Assembly: GCA_003139775.1 (NCBI GenBank)
Contig: PLGI01000125.1
Coordinates: 1 to 41,645, forward strand
DNA length: 41,645 nt
Direction of reading: 5' to 3'
Source of the DNA: Syntrophaceae bacterium
GTDB taxonomy: Bacteria; Desulfobacterota; Syntrophia; Syntrophales; Smithellaceae
Position 1 is the stretch's first letter. Every line of letters begins with the position of its first letter. This document shows positions 15,504-25,809 of the stretch, in pieces. The translations under genes and the position numbers were made by a program. Under the pieces are notes generated by a model, which was not told the origin of the DNA, did not search any database, and saw only the letters and a list, made by a program, of their open reading frames with translations.

Positions 15504-18500
15504 ATGAATCCTTCACGTCCTTTTATCTTGCGTCCCGTGGCTACATCACTGTTCATGGCAGCGATCCTGCTTGCGGGTATCATTGGTTATCATGTATTGC
15601 CGATTTCCGCGCTGCCCCAGGTTGATTACCCGACTATTCAGGTTGTGACACTTTACCCCGGGGCAAGTCCGGACGTTGTTACTTCCTCAATTACTGCGCC
15701 AATGGAACGCCAATTCGGCCAGATGCCGGGCTTAAACCAGATGTCTTCGACAAGCTCGGGTGGAGCATCGGTAATCACTCTGCAATTCAGCCTCAGTTTG
15801 AGCCTTGATGTCGCAGAGCAGGAAGTGCAAGCGGCGATCAATGCGGCCACTACATTTCTTCCCACAGATCTGCCGATGCCGCCGATATACAGCAAAGTAA
15901 ACCCGGCGGATGCGCCGATTATGACCCTGGCCATAACATCCAAAACCTTGCCGTTGCCGAAAATTCAGGATCTCATCGACACGCGTGTCGCCCAGAAGAT
16001 ATCACAATTGCCGGGTGTCGGACTGGTCAGTATCAGCGGCGGACAAAAACCGGCTGTTCGCATTCAGGCCAATCCCAAAGCACTGGCATCCTATAATCTC
16101 ATGCTGGAGGATTTGCGCACGGCCATCGGTAATTCCAATGTCAACCAGGCCAAGGGCAGTTTCGACGGACCGGAACGCGCCTCGACAATCGACGCCAATG
16201 ATCAGCTCAAGTTAGCTGCGGAATATGAAAAAGTTATTGTGGCCTACCGCAATGGCGCGCCGATACGCCTTACCGATGTAGCGGATGTCCGTGATGATGC
16301 GGAGAATGTAAGCTTAGCGGCATGGAGCAATCAAACTCCGGCTGTCATAGTGAATATTCAGCGTCAACCGGGCGTCAATGTCATCGAAGTTGTCAACCGT
16401 ATCAAGAATATAATTCCGCAATTGCGTTCATCGCTGCCTGGTTCGGTTGACGTTATCATGCTGACCGACCGCACCACGACCATCAGGACATCAGTGAATG
16501 ACGTTCAGTTTGAACTGTTTCTGGCCATTGCCCTTGTCGTTATGGTCATTTTCCTTTTTCTGCGCAATCTATCCGCAACGATTATTCCGAGTATCGCCGT
16601 GCCGCTATCGCTTGTCGGAACATTCGGAGTAATGTACCTTTTCGGCTTCAGCATCAACAATCTTACTTTGATGGCTTTGACGATCTCGACCGGTTTTGTC
16701 GTGGATGACGCCATTGTTGTCATAGAAAATATAGCCCGTTATATCGAACAGGGCTTATCTCCAATGGAAGCCGCCCTCAAGGGTTCGGCGCAGATTGCCT
16801 TTACAATCATTTCACTTACTTTTTCCCTGATCGCCGTTTTGATTCCTCTTCTTTTCATGGGAGATGTTGTGGGCCGCCTTTTCCGGGAATTTGCAATCAC
16901 CCTGTCCGTCGCTATATTGATTTCGGCCGTTATTTCATTGACGCTTACACCGATGATGTGCTCCAAACTGCTTAAGCATGTACCGGAAGAAAAGCAGGGA
17001 CGTTTTTATCATCAAAGCGGCTTGTTTTTTGAGAGGACAATTGCCCGCTACGGTAAAATGCTCACGTGGGTTCTTGATCATCAGAGGACTACGTTGATAG
17101 TGGCTATTTCAACGCTGGTGCTGACAATCCTTTTGTATATCGTCATCCCCAAAGGTTTCTTCCCCGTGCAGGATACGGGCATGATCATCGGCATATCGGA
17201 AGCTCCGCAATCGATTTCATTTTCCGCCATGGCCGCACGCCAGCAGGAGTTGGCTAAATTGATTCTGCAGGACCCGGCGGTAGAGAGCCTTTCCTCCTTC
17301 ATTGGTGTGGATGGAACAAATGTAACATTAAACAGCGGACGAATGATGATTAATTTGATACCGAAGAATAAACGCGGTCTTGATGCTTCCGGCGTTATCC
17401 GCCGTTTACAGAAAAGGCTTGCCGCGGCGGAAGGTATAACCCTATACATGCAGCCGGTGCAGGACCTGACGATTGAAGACAGGGTAAGCCGCACACAATA
17501 TCAATTTACACTGGAGTGCGCCGATCCTGACGAACTCGGCCTTTGGACGGGCCGCCTCGTCGATCGCATTTCTCACTCACCGCACCTTACTGATGTGGCC
17601 AGTGATTTACAGGATCAGGGTCTGCAGGCTTATGTGGACATCGACCGCAATGCGGCCGGCCGTCTCGGTATTACGACTGCTGCTATTGATAATATTCTTT
17701 ATGACGCTTTCGGCCAGCGTCTTGTTTCCACTATATTCACGCAATCAAACCAATACCGTGTGGTTCTGGAGGTAAAGCCGGATTATAAAAAAGGACCGGC
17801 AGCCCTGAACGATTTGTACATAACTTCCCAGTCGGGAACACAGGTCCCTCTGGGGGCAATCGCGCGGATATCGGAAAAACCCACGCCGCTGGTCGTCAGT
17901 CACCAGGGGCAATTCCCCTGTGCCACAATTTCTTTTAATCTGGCACAGGGAGCATCACTGGGGAATGCCGTTTCAGCTATCGAAGGGGCCGAGCGCGAAA
18001 TCGGCATGCCGATCAGTGTCAAGACCGGCTTTCAGGGAGCGGCGCTGGCTTTTAGGGCATCGCTTACCGGCACACTGTTTTTGATTCTGGCTGCCATTAT
18101 AACGGTGTATATCGTCCTGGGCATTCTCTATGAAAGTTATATCCATCCGATGACGATTCTATCCACTCTGCCTTCCGCCGGAGTCGGCGCGCTGCTCGCT
18201 CTGATGATTTCCGGAACAGATCTGGGAATTATAGGCATCATCGGCATCATTCTGCTCATCGGCATAGTGAAGAAGAATGCCATTATGATGATTGACTTTG
18301 CCCTGGACGCTGAACGCAAAGAGGGCAAACCACCGCGGGAAGCTATTTATCAGGCATGCCTGCTGCGTTTCCGGCCGATTATGATGACCACAATGGCTGC
18401 GCTACTTGGCGCGCTGCCACTGATGATCGGTACCGGAGTGGGATCGGAGTTGCGCCATCCTCTGGGCATTACGATGGTGGGAGGGCTTATTTTGAGTCAG

Positions 18501-18623
18501 ATACTGACACTTTTTACAACTCCGGTAATTTATCTGGCCTTTGACCGCCTGAGCCGTCGAATTCGGGCCAAAATAGGACGTCTTCCAGTAATGGCCGGTC
18601 AAGGCGACGGGACTGTATTATGA
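15504..18623 (+). CDS. mdtB: RND efflux permease, MdtB type
   Basis: A 1039-residue inner-membrane RND subunit. The start [20 protein letters not shown] is typical of MdtB. The helix-4 acidic pair is D401-D402 ([20 protein letters not shown]), and [12 protein letters not shown] in helix 10 supplies the Lys. It is full length. Its stop overlaps the start of the next RND gene by 4 bp (ATGA), which ties the synthesis of the two pump subunits together. In E. coli the paired MdtB and MdtC form a mixed trimer exporting bile salts, novobiocin and similar compounds; that role here is by homology. Confidence 0.94.
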   Translation: MNPSRPFILRPVATSLFMAAILLAGIIGYHVLPISALPQVDYPTIQVVTLYPGASPDVVTSSITAPMERQFGQMPGLNQMSSTSSGGASVITLQFSLSLSLDVAEQEVQAAINAATTFLPTDLPMPPIYSKVNPADAPIMTLAITSKTLPLPKIQDLIDTRVAQKISQLPGVGLVSISGGQKPAVRIQANPKALASYNLMLEDLRTAIGNSNVNQAKGSFDGPERASTIDANDQLKLAAEYEKVIVAYRNGAPIRLTDVADVRDDAENVSLAAWSNQTPAVIVNIQRQPGVNVIEVVNRIKNIIPQLRSSLPGSVDVIMLTDRTTTIRTSVNDVQFELFLAIALVVMVIFLFLRNLSATIIPSIAVPLSLVGTFGVMYLFGFSINNLTLMALTISTGFVVDDAIVVIENIARYIEQGLSPMEAALKGSAQIAFTIISLTFSLIAVLIPLLFMGDVVGRLFREFAITLSVAILISAVISLTLTPMMCSKLLKHVPEEKQGRFYHQSGLFFERTIARYGKMLTWVLDHQRTTLIVAISTLVLTILLYIVIPKGFFPVQDTGMIIGISEAPQSISFSAMAARQQELAKLILQDPAVESLSSFIGVDGTNVTLNSGRMMINLIPKNKRGLDASGVIRRLQKRLAAAEGITLYMQPVQDLTIEDRVSRTQYQFTLECADPDELGLWTGRLVDRISHSPHLTDVASDLQDQGLQAYVDIDRNAAGRLGITTAAIDNILYDAFGQRLVSTIFTQSNQYRVVLEVKPDYKKGPAALNDLYITSQSGTQVPLGAIARISEKPTPLVVSHQGQFPCATISFNLAQGASLGNAVSAIEGAEREIGMPISVKTGFQGAALAFRASLTGTLFLILAAIITVYIVLGILYESYIHPMTILSTLPSAGVGALLALMISGTDLGIIGIIGIILLIGIVKKNAIMMIDFALDAERKEGKPPREAIYQACLLRFRPIMMTTMAALLGALPLMIGTGVGSELRHPLGITMVGGLILSQILTLFTTPVIYLAFDRLSRRIRAKIGRLPVMAGQGDGTVL

Positions 18624-21600
18624 GCATCTCCACTCCTTTCATTCATCGTCCTGTAGCAACAACATTGATCACGCTGGGTATTGCTCTGGCCGGCCTGGTC
18701 GCGTTCAGACTATTGCCGGTAGCGGCACTGCCGCAGGTTGATTTTCCAACAATATCCGTTTCCGCATCGTTTCCCGGAGCCAGCCCGGAAACAATGGCCG
18801 CCACTGTGGCCACGCCTCTGGAGCGGTCGCTGGGACGCATTGCCGGCATCACGGAAATGACTTCGTCAAGCTCGCTTGGTTCAACAAGAATTACTTTGCA
18901 ATTTGACCTTGACCGGGATATAGATGGGGCGGCGCGTGATGTGCAAGCGGCTATCAATGCGGCGCGCAGCCTTCTGCCTTCGGGATTACCCAGCAATCCG
19001 ACCTATCGTAAAGTAAACCCGGCGGACGCTCCTATTCTCATTTTAGCTCTTACCTCGGATACAATGACCAGAGGCCAGCTCTATGATGCAGCTTCTACTA
19101 TTTTGGCGCAAAAACTTTCTCAGATAAAAGGCATCGGCCAGGTCTCCGTCGGCGGCAGTTCGCTTCCTGCTGTGCGCGTGGAATTGAACCCGGCCTTGCT
19201 CAACCATTATGGAATAAGTCCGGAGCAGGTGCGCGCATACATTGCCGCTTCCAATGCCAACCGGCCCAAGGGAGCCGTGGAATCAGGCGATAAGCACTGG
19301 CAGATCTATGCCAATGACCAGGCTAAAAAAGCGTCCGAGTACATTCCATTGATTGTGTCCTATCGCAATGGCGCGGCGGTGCGTCTTTCGGATTTAGGCG
19401 AGGTGGTCGATTCAGTAGAGAATGTGCGCAATGCCGGGTTATACAACAGCAAGCCCTCTGTTTTGTTGATCATAACCAAGCAGCCCGGCGCCAATGTCAT
19501 CGAAACAGTCGATCGCATCAAAGCAATTTTGCCGCAGTTGCAAGCATCCATTCCGGCGGCGATCAATCTACAGATTGCCTCAGATCGCACCCCATCAATT
19601 CGTGCATCATTGACCGAAGTTGAACGCACCTTAATGATCTCCATCGCGCTGGTGATTCTTGTTGTCTTTTTGTTTTTGCGCAATATTTATGCGACATTTA
19701 TTCCCAGCATTGCTGTGCCAGTCTCACTGATCGGCACCTTCGGCGTCATGTATCTGGCAGGCTACACATTGGATAATCTATCTCTCATGGCGCTCACCGT
19801 CGCCACCGGTTTTGTAGTTGATGATGCCATTGTTGTTCTGGAGAATACCTCCCGCCATATCGAGGCGGGCATGACTCCTTTTCAGGCGGCACTGCTCGGA
19901 GCAAAAGAAGTCGGTTTTACCGTTCTTTCGATGAGCCTCTCCCTTATCGCCGTATTTATCCCCATATTGCTTATGGGTGGCGTTGTGGGCAGGCTTTTCC
20001 GCGAATTTGCAGTTACGCTTTCCGCGGCCATTATGGTTTCTCTGATTGTATCGTTGAGCACAACACCAATGATGTGCGCCCGCCTGCTGCAATCAAAAGA
20101 AGATCTGAGCACCGGATGGTTCTATCGGAAAAGTGAGCGGATATTTGAGACGGTTCTTGGCTTTTACAGACGATCGCTTCGCTGGGCACTACGGCATGGC
20201 CGGCTGATGATGGCTATACTATTTGTTGTTATCTGCCTGAATGTTTTTCTTTACATCAAAATTCCCAAAGGTTTCTTTCCTCAGCAGGATACCGGTGCTC
20301 TTGTCGGCACAATCCAGGCTGATCAGAGCATTTCTTTTCAGGCTATGCAACGTAAACTGATCAGCATTATGGACATTATTCGTGCCGATCGGGCCGTTAG
20401 CAGCATAGCCGGGTTTACAGGAGGCAGTAACTCCGGTTTCATGTATGTTGCTCTGAAGCCGGTTCGTGAGCGCAAGGCTTCCCCTGATCAAATAATGGCG
20501 AGATTAAGGCCAAAACTGGCGCGCGAACCGGGCGCCAGAATGTTTCTGCAATCAGTGCAGGATATTCGCGTTGGCGGTCGGGCGGGCGGGGCTACCTATC
20601 AATATACTTTACAAGCCGAAGATCTTGCTGAATTGCGGCTATGGGATAAGCGCATCAAGGATGCATTTAATGAACTTCCCGAATTGACGGATGTAAATAC
20701 AGATGAGCAGGACAGAGGATTGCAGACTTCCGTTGCCTTTGACCGGGACACAGCATCGCGCATGGGAATCACTGCGGCGCTAATTGATACGACATTAAAT
20801 GATTACTTCGGTCAGCGTCAGGTATCCACAATTTATGATCCTCTCAATCAATACCATGTCATTATGGAAGCATCACCTCCCAATTGGCAAAGCCCGGAAT
20901 CCCTCAAAGATGTTTACCTGATTATTCCTCCCAATGCGGGGCTTCCGAATGGAGCGCAGGTGCCTCTTTTGTCCTTTGCCAAATATAGCTTGACTAATAC
21001 TCCGCTTGCTGTCAACCATCAGGGACAATTTGCCGCATCCACAATTTCTTTTAATCTTCCCTTGGGAGTGTCTCTTTCTCAGGCAACGGTGGCAATTCAG
21101 AAAGCAATGGCCAGTCTTGGCGTTCCCGGTTCCATCAGAGGAAGCTTTCAGGGGACGGCCAAGACATTTCAGCAATCATCACAAAGCATGCCCTGGTTAA
21201 TTCTGGCGGCAATAATTGCCATATACATTGTGTTGGGTATACTTTACGAAAGCTATGTACATCCGGTAACAATTTTATCTACACTGCCCTCCGCCGGCGT
21301 GGGAGCCTTACTGGCATTAATGATATCCAATACTGAGTTTACCATCATGGCTTTGATCGGAGTTATTCTGCTGATCGGCATCGTCAAGAAGAATGCCATT
21401 ATGATGATTGACTTTGCTCTGGAAAGGGAACGTAAAGAAGGGAAAAGCCCCGAGGAATCAATATTTGAAGCCTGCCTGATGCGATTTAGGCCGATCATGA
21501 TGACAACAATGGCGGCGCTTTTCGGCGCCTTGCCTTTGATCTTACTTACCGGAGAAGGTTCCGAATTGCGCAGGCCTTTGGGAATTTCTATTGTCGGCGG

Positions 21601-21721
21601 ACTAATTGTCAGTCAGATTCTCACACTATATACAACTCCTGTCGTTTATTTATACCTTGACCGTTTCCGGCTGTTTTGTTTAAGGGTATTGAGACGAAGG
21701 CCTGAGAGTTTGCCCCAATAG
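18620..21721 (+). CDS. mdtC: RND efflux permease, MdtC type
   Basis: A 1033-residue RND subunit, clearly related to the preceding protein but diverged. It has the start [20 protein letters not shown], the acidic pair in [20 protein letters not shown], and [19 protein letters not shown] late in the protein. In E. coli the MdtC subunit is thought to bind drug while MdtB mainly carries protons; both relay motifs look intact here, so sequence alone does not divide the labour. The gene overlaps mdtB by 4 bp and is followed by an outer-membrane channel after 28 bp. Confidence 0.94.
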   Translation: MSISTPFIHRPVATTLITLGIALAGLVAFRLLPVAALPQVDFPTISVSASFPGASPETMAATVATPLERSLGRIAGITEMTSSSSLGSTRITLQFDLDRDIDGAARDVQAAINAARSLLPSGLPSNPTYRKVNPADAPILILALTSDTMTRGQLYDAASTILAQKLSQIKGIGQVSVGGSSLPAVRVELNPALLNHYGISPEQVRAYIAASNANRPKGAVESGDKHWQIYANDQAKKASEYIPLIVSYRNGAAVRLSDLGEVVDSVENVRNAGLYNSKPSVLLIITKQPGANVIETVDRIKAILPQLQASIPAAINLQIASDRTPSIRASLTEVERTLMISIALVILVVFLFLRNIYATFIPSIAVPVSLIGTFGVMYLAGYTLDNLSLMALTVATGFVVDDAIVVLENTSRHIEAGMTPFQAALLGAKEVGFTVLSMSLSLIAVFIPILLMGGVVGRLFREFAVTLSAAIMVSLIVSLSTTPMMCARLLQSKEDLSTGWFYRKSERIFETVLGFYRRSLRWALRHGRLMMAILFVVICLNVFLYIKIPKGFFPQQDTGALVGTIQADQSISFQAMQRKLISIMDIIRADRAVSSIAGFTGGSNSGFMYVALKPVRERKASPDQIMARLRPKLAREPGARMFLQSVQDIRVGGRAGGATYQYTLQAEDLAELRLWDKRIKDAFNELPELTDVNTDEQDRGLQTSVAFDRDTASRMGITAALIDTTLNDYFGQRQVSTIYDPLNQYHVIMEASPPNWQSPESLKDVYLIIPPNAGLPNGAQVPLLSFAKYSLTNTPLAVNHQGQFAASTISFNLPLGVSLSQATVAIQKAMASLGVPGSIRGSFQGTAKTFQQSSQSMPWLILAAIIAIYIVLGILYESYVHPVTILSTLPSAGVGALLALMISNTEFTIMALIGVILLIGIVKKNAIMMIDFALERERKEGKSPEESIFEACLMRFRPIMMTTMAALFGALPLILLTGEGSELRRPLGISIVGGLIVSQILTLYTTPVVYLYLDRFRLFCLRVLRRRPESLPQ

Positions 21722-21749
21722 GTGTTGGAGAAAATTTAAGAGGATAATT

Positions 21750-23159
21750 ATGAAAAATTTATTAATATTTAAAATTCTTCTTGTATTTTTAGTGGTGTTA
21801 TCCGGCTGCTCCGTCGGGCCGGATTATAAGCGCCCTGATGCGCCGGTACCATCATCCTTCAAGGAATTGAAAGGATGGCGGGAAGCACTGCCCCGTGATC
21901 AGGAAATCAGAACAAAGTGGTGGGAAGCCTTCGGCGATTCTATCCTGAACTCACTGGAAGAGCAGGTAAATGTATCGAATCAGTCGATCGCTCTCGCGGA
22001 GTCTCAATATCGTCAGGCACAAGCTTTGGTGCAACTGGCCCGGGCTAATTACTTTCCGACTGTCACTGCGGAGGCAGCCTATACCCGCTCGCTGCCGGCC
22101 GGTGGAGGAGGAACCTATAGCGCAGTAGATCAGCAGCAGGTTTCACTTAATGCCTCTTGGGAAGTAGATTTATGGGGGAAAGTGCGAAGGCAAGTGGAAT
22201 CCAGTAGCGCATCTGCCGAAGCCTCTTTTGCCGATTTGCAGGCTATGCGTTTATCGATGCAAACCGAACTCGCATTGAATTATTTTCAGTTGCGGATTTT
22301 GGATGCCCAAAAGAAAAATCTTGAGGAAGCAGTTGCGGCATACGGAAAAGCTCTGGAGCTTACTCAAAACCGCTATAATGCCGGTGTCGCGGCCAAAGCT
22401 GATGTCGCGGCAGCTCAGACCCAGCTTAAATCTGCTCAAGCTCAGGCTATCGATGTCGGTGTACAGCGGGCGCAATTGGAACATGCTATTGCAATCTTAA
22501 CCGGCAAGCCGCCGGCCGATTTTTCTTTGCCGCTTGTGACATTTATTGCGCCGCAAATCAAAATTCCTGTGGGCATTCCCTCAGATTTGCTGGAACGCAG
22601 GCCGGACATTGCGTCGGCAGAGCGCAAGATGGCGGCGGCAAACGCCCAGATCGGCGTGGCTAAAGCGGCATATTATCCATCTCTTTCTCTTTCCGGATCA
22701 TTGGGATATGCAAGCGCAGAATTGGCCAGCCTGTTTACATCGCCCAGTTTTTTTTGGGCGTTAGGTCCGACGGCTCTGGCGGCAACTTTATTTGACGGAG
22801 GGGCGCGTAAAGCACAGACCGAGCAGGCAAAGGCCGCATACGACGGAACAATAGCTTTTTACCGGCAAACAGTTCTGGCGGGATTTCAGGATGTTGAAGA
22901 CAACCTGGCCGCCCTGCGCATACTGGATGAGGAAGCGCAGTCTCAAGAACTGGCGGTAAAATCAGCACAGGAATCGGTAATATTGACTACCAACCAATAC
23001 AAGGCCGGGATTGTCAGTTACTTGAATGTAGTTACCGTCCAAACTATTGCGCTGACAAATGAAAGAGCGGCCATCAGTATCAGCGGCCAGCGTTTGAACG
23101 CAGCCGTCCTGCTCGTCAAAGCTCTTGGCGGCGGTTGGAGTGCGTCAGACAAAATATAA
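21750..23159 (+). CDS. Outer-membrane efflux lipoprotein, OprM/NodT family (second copy)
   Basis: A 469-residue channel lipoprotein closing the rightward operon. Its lipobox is LSGC followed by SVGPDYKRPDAPVP, the usual start of this family. The second OEP half has LLERRPDIASAERKMAAANA and IGVAKAAYYPSLSLS, and the protein ends in a KALGGGW motif. It is similar in plan but not in detail to the channel at 5540-6946, so the two are old paralogues and not a recent duplication. The ribosome site is AAGAGGA. It is the likely channel for the MdtABC-like pump. No clear terminator follows. Confidence 0.93.
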   Translation: MKNLLIFKILLVFLVVLSGCSVGPDYKRPDAPVPSSFKELKGWREALPRDQEIRTKWWEAFGDSILNSLEEQVNVSNQSIALAESQYRQAQALVQLARANYFPTVTAEAAYTRSLPAGGGGTYSAVDQQQVSLNASWEVDLWGKVRRQVESSSASAEASFADLQAMRLSMQTELALNYFQLRILDAQKKNLEEAVAAYGKALELTQNRYNAGVAAKADVAAAQTQLKSAQAQAIDVGVQRAQLEHAIAILTGKPPADFSLPLVTFIAPQIKIPVGIPSDLLERRPDIASAERKMAAANAQIGVAKAAYYPSLSLSGSLGYASAELASLFTSPSFFWALGPTALAATLFDGGARKAQTEQAKAAYDGTIAFYRQTVLAGFQDVEDNLAALRILDEEAQSQELAVKSAQESVILTTNQYKAGIVSYLNVVTVQTIALTNERAAISISGQRLNAAVLLVKALGGGWSASDKI

Positions 23160-23324
23160 AAAAGGTACCGGTGATAAATTTAATTTTCTCAGGATATATA
23201 CATAAGGTATTTTCTTGGTATGTTATGCAAAAAAATTGTGGTGTCTGAGTTTTTACAGAGATACATATAAATTAGTATACCTCTTCTTCCAACTTATGAG
23301 CCAGTGGGTAATAGGTAGTGAATT

Positions 23325-24170
23325 TTGAACTTTTTAGCTAGTTTTGAGAAACGAAGTAAACCCTTTGTAATAGCAGTAGCATTTGCGCTCATCGGTGTAG
23401 TAGGCATCCTTGACTTCCTGACGGGTTATGAGTTCGAATTTTTATTGTTCTATTTGATTCCTATTTTTCTAGTCACTTGGATCACGGGCCAACGAGTTGG
23501 AATCTTGGCATCTCTTGTCAGTGCCTTAGTTTCGTTTATTTCGGACGTGGCGGCCGGGAAAGCATACTCCCATCCTTTGATCTATGTTTGGAATACCCTC
23601 ATGGAATTCGCTTTCTTTGTTGTAATCGCGCTTTTGTTATCAATGTTAAAAAGAGCACTGGAACATGAAAAAGAATTATCCAACACAGACTACTTGACAG
23701 GCGCAGTGAATTCCCGTGTCTTCTATGATTCGCTGCAGACGGAAATTAACCGCTCCCAGAGATATAAAAATCCGTTTACTATAGCCTATATTGACCTTGA
23801 CAACTTCAAGACCGTGAATGACGAGTTTGGACATAACACAGGTGACCAGGTACTCCGTTTTGTAGTCAATCAAGTCCGAAAGCATTTGCGAAAAACAGAT
23901 ATAGTTGCGCGGCTCGGCGGCGATGAATTTGCGTTGCTCTTGCCAGAAACAAACCAGGAATCTGCGCAAATTGTCCTTGCTAAACTTCAATACGACATTT
24001 TAGCGGAAACGCAACAAAACAATTGGCCGGTGACAATTAGCATTGGTGTATTGACATGCATTGACACGCCGCATGCAGCAGAAGAAGTAGTTAAAATGGT
24101 CGATGATTTGATGTACTCAGTAAAACGTGGCAGTAAGAATGATATCAAATACGCCACTTACACGGACTAA
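23325..24170 (+). CDS. Membrane-bound diguanylate cyclase (GGDEF)
   Basis: A 281-residue protein that makes cyclic di-GMP from two GTP. Residues ~12-108 hold four or more membrane helices forming a small sensor module. Residues ~118-278 are a GGDEF domain with DYLTGAVNSRVF, the substrate-site DLDNFKTVNDEFGH, an intact GGDEF at 198-202 and the product-inhibition site R189-x-x-D192 five residues upstream. It should therefore be active and feedback-controlled. The start is a TTG at 23325 with AGGTAG ~7-12 nt upstream; no in-frame ATG gives the full first helix. It stands alone, with a repeat element downstream. Confidence 0.92.
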   Translation: MNFLASFEKRSKPFVIAVAFALIGVVGILDFLTGYEFEFLLFYLIPIFLVTWITGQRVGILASLVSALVSFISDVAAGKAYSHPLIYVWNTLMEFAFFVVIALLLSMLKRALEHEKELSNTDYLTGAVNSRVFYDSLQTEINRSQRYKNPFTIAYIDLDNFKTVNDEFGHNTGDQVLRFVVNQVRKHLRKTDIVARLGGDEFALLLPETNQESAQIVLAKLQYDILAETQQNNWPVTISIGVLTCIDTPHAAEEVVKMVDDLMYSVKRGSKNDIKYATYTD

Positions 24171-24237
24171 CCCGTGCGTCCAGCCAACGATGCTCCCATA
24201 CAGCGAACACATACGTTCCATTAGAAATTTGTTTGAG

Positions 24238-24380
24238 AATCACTGGTATGAAACCCCAAGGCAAGCTTTGGAAACATATTCCGTAGCAAGCTGCGTGGTA
24301 TTATACCCTCCGCTTTGCGGGATTGTTCAACTTACCAATTCCGCTATGCTTCGCTTTCGGAATTGGAGTTTCACGAATAA
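24238..24380 (+). repeat. Multi-hairpin repeat family B, copy 1
   Basis: A ~140-bp chain of small palindromes: CCAAGGCAAGCTTTGG, a GCAAGCTGC unit, CCGCTTTGCGGG, then AATTCCG...CGGAATT and the end GGAGTTTCACGAATAAA. It closely matches 39725-39866 and, with an insert, 37057-37220. The reading frame through it is an artefact. Confidence 0.8.
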
Positions 24381-24457
24381 AGACTGGAAGCAGGATAAAT
24401 ATTTAGGTATGATAAAGTGAACCATCGTATAAATATAATAGTAACAACAGGAATAAT

Positions 24458-24850
24458 ATGAAACGGGAAATAGCAGATCTGCGCGAAAGCCTTATCCTCA
24501 TCGGCGCCATTATCATACTGGTTGGTTTGGGTAGTTCCATCTTGATTTATCAGTCAGCCGGCAATGATTCGGACGGTGTTTTGGGTTACGAAATAATAAA
24601 TGGATCTGCTTATCCGATCAGGCCTGAAGATTCCAGAATGTATAGACGGGATTTGGAACTCTATGGTGGAAAAGCAGCTGTAGTTGTAGATGATTTCAGT
24701 CGTTGGTTTGTAGGATTATGGCATGGAAAATCACTCGCCTTCACAGTAGCCGGCATTAGCATTTTTATATCATTTATGTTTTTCTTTGCTGCCACTCGCA
24801 TGCCATCCCGCATAAAACCTGATGTCCACAGTGAAAATCATCGGGAGTAA
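24458..24850 (+). CDS. Small two-helix membrane protein, unknown
   Basis: A 130-residue protein I do not recognise. Helix 1 is at about residues 11-31 (ESLILIGAIIILVGLGSSIL). A ~60-residue polar loop follows (SDGVLGYEIINGSAYPIRPE and RRDLELYGGKAAVVVDDFSR), then helix 2 at about 93-113. Both ends are on one side of the membrane, so the loop is probably periplasmic. The ribosome site is AGGA, 6-7 nt before the ATG. The first ~75 bp have a near-identical truncated copy at 4622, so this gene or its 5' end has been duplicated in this genome. It is a single-gene unit. Confidence 0.7.
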   Translation: MKREIADLRESLILIGAIIILVGLGSSILIYQSAGNDSDGVLGYEIINGSAYPIRPEDSRMYRRDLELYGGKAAVVVDDFSRWFVGLWHGKSLAFTVAGISIFISFMFFFAATRMPSRIKPDVHSENHRE

Positions 24851-24997
24851 CCTTAATCCAATTCTCTCCTCTCTGCATATTTATTACCCACTTGGATACC
24901 AATAAGTGGATACATTTTATCCGCTATCGCTTAAGAAATTACCGTGTCTATTAAATAATATTTATTAATATCAAATGCTTGTCATATATTATTCTGA

Positions 24998-25014
24998 TTG
25001 GCATATTTCCTGCT
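24998..25014 (+). promoter_or_regulatory. Sigma-54 promoter (-24/-12) of the Spy-like gene
   Basis: TTGGCATATTTCCTGCT. GG at 25000-25001 and GC at 25012-25013 are exactly 12 bp apart, as RpoN needs. It lies ~43 bp before the start codon. An AT-rich tract upstream, with AATATCAAATGCTT, could hold an IHF or activator site. Confidence 0.65.
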
Positions 25015-25037
25015 GTTCATATGATCAAAATATTTTT
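25013..25037. promoter_or_regulatory. Shared 25-bp leader element, copy 1
   Basis: CTGTTCATATGA at 25013-25024 plus an AT-rich tail. The same 12 bases and a similar tail recur at 25773-25797 upstream of the next gene. The copy overlaps the presumed transcription start. It could be an operator shared by both genes. Confidence 0.45.
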
Positions 25038-25056
25038 GCGAAAGGAGTCTTAGAAA

Positions 25057-25551
25057 ATGAAGAAAATATTTATCGTCATTGCTGTCCTTATCGTATCTGC
25101 AGCGTTTGTGGCATCGGCGTATGCCCTTCAGCCCGATAAAAAACCTGGTTCTCACAAAGAATTCTGTTTTAAAAAACATCTTGGCCTTTCAGATCAACAA
25201 TTAGCCAAGATGAAAGAACTGAAAAACCGCTTCCATAGTGATACGAGAGATTTGAGATACAATCTCGAAATCAAGCAGGTAGAAATGCGCAAACTTTTCA
25301 CAGATCCCAAGACAGATGATGCGACACTTCTTGCAAAGCAGAAGGAAATAAGTGAACTTCGTCACCAATTATCGGACAAAAAGGATGGGATGAAAATCGA
25401 GTGGCGTAAAATTCTCACTCCGGGGCAGATTGCTGAACTTGATAGAATACCTCACAGAAACCATGAAAGGTGGGCACACCATCATAACCATGATAGCCAC
25501 CCCGGCAAAGGCCCTAGCAAAGAGATGAAATCAGCGCCCTCTCGATCCTGA
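25057..25551 (+). CDS. Spy/CpxP-like periplasmic protein (LTXXQ family)
   Basis: A 164-residue periplasmic protein with a signal peptide (cleavage likely after AYA, residue ~23). Mature residues ~35-130 are alpha-helical and follow the Spy/CpxP/CnrX plan, with LGLSDQQLAKMKELKNRFHS as the LTXXQ-like start and a second ILTPGQIAELDRI at the end. These proteins act as envelope chaperones or metal-stress sensors. The last ~30 residues are His rich (HRNHERWAHHHNHDSHPGKG), which suggests metal binding. The ribosome site is AAAGGAG. Its sigma-54 promoter at 24998 suggests control by an envelope-stress activator encoded elsewhere. Confidence 0.82.
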   Translation: MKKIFIVIAVLIVSAAFVASAYALQPDKKPGSHKEFCFKKHLGLSDQQLAKMKELKNRFHSDTRDLRYNLEIKQVEMRKLFTDPKTDDATLLAKQKEISELRHQLSDKKDGMKIEWRKILTPGQIAELDRIPHRNHERWAHHHNHDSHPGKGPSKEMKSAPSRS

Positions 25552-25682
25552 TCTTAATGGGGAAACATGGGCAAAAAACAGGAGAGATCATTTCGTTGTT
25601 AAATAATAGATGTAAGTATAATTTTAATAAATTACTGAGATGAATTTTGCGTCCTCCTTTGTAGTCGCTTCATCAATAGAGG

Positions 25683-25720
25683 ATTTCATAGCCCCGGAGT
25701 GGTGCCTGGGGCTATGAAAT
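25683..25720. terminator. Perfect 13-bp hairpin without a U tract
   Basis: ATTTCATAGCCCC (25683-25695) pairs exactly with GGGGCTATGAAAT (25708-25720) across a 12-base loop, 130 bp after the Spy-like gene. The stem is strong but no T run follows on either strand. It may act as a terminator, an RNA-stability structure or a protein site. Confidence 0.4.
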
Positions 25721-25772
25721 ATTGAATCCATAAATATTTTTTATTTCATCCAATTTATTTTATCTTGCTCAT

Positions 25773-25788
25773 CTGTTCATATGAACAG
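25773..25788. promoter_or_regulatory. Perfect 16-bp palindrome, leader element copy 2
   Basis: CTGTTCATATGAACAG, a perfect dyad 21 bp before the lipoprotein start. Together with its AT-rich tail it is the counterpart of 25013-25037. It has the form of an operator for a dimeric regulator. Confidence 0.55.
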
Positions 25789-25809
25789 AATATATTAGGA
25801 ATTTCTGCC

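Noticed and set aside
24127-24420. 97-codon frame after the diguanylate cyclase
   Set aside because: It runs through the family B repeat; the same peptide arises from the copy at 39725, so it reflects the repeat and not a gene.
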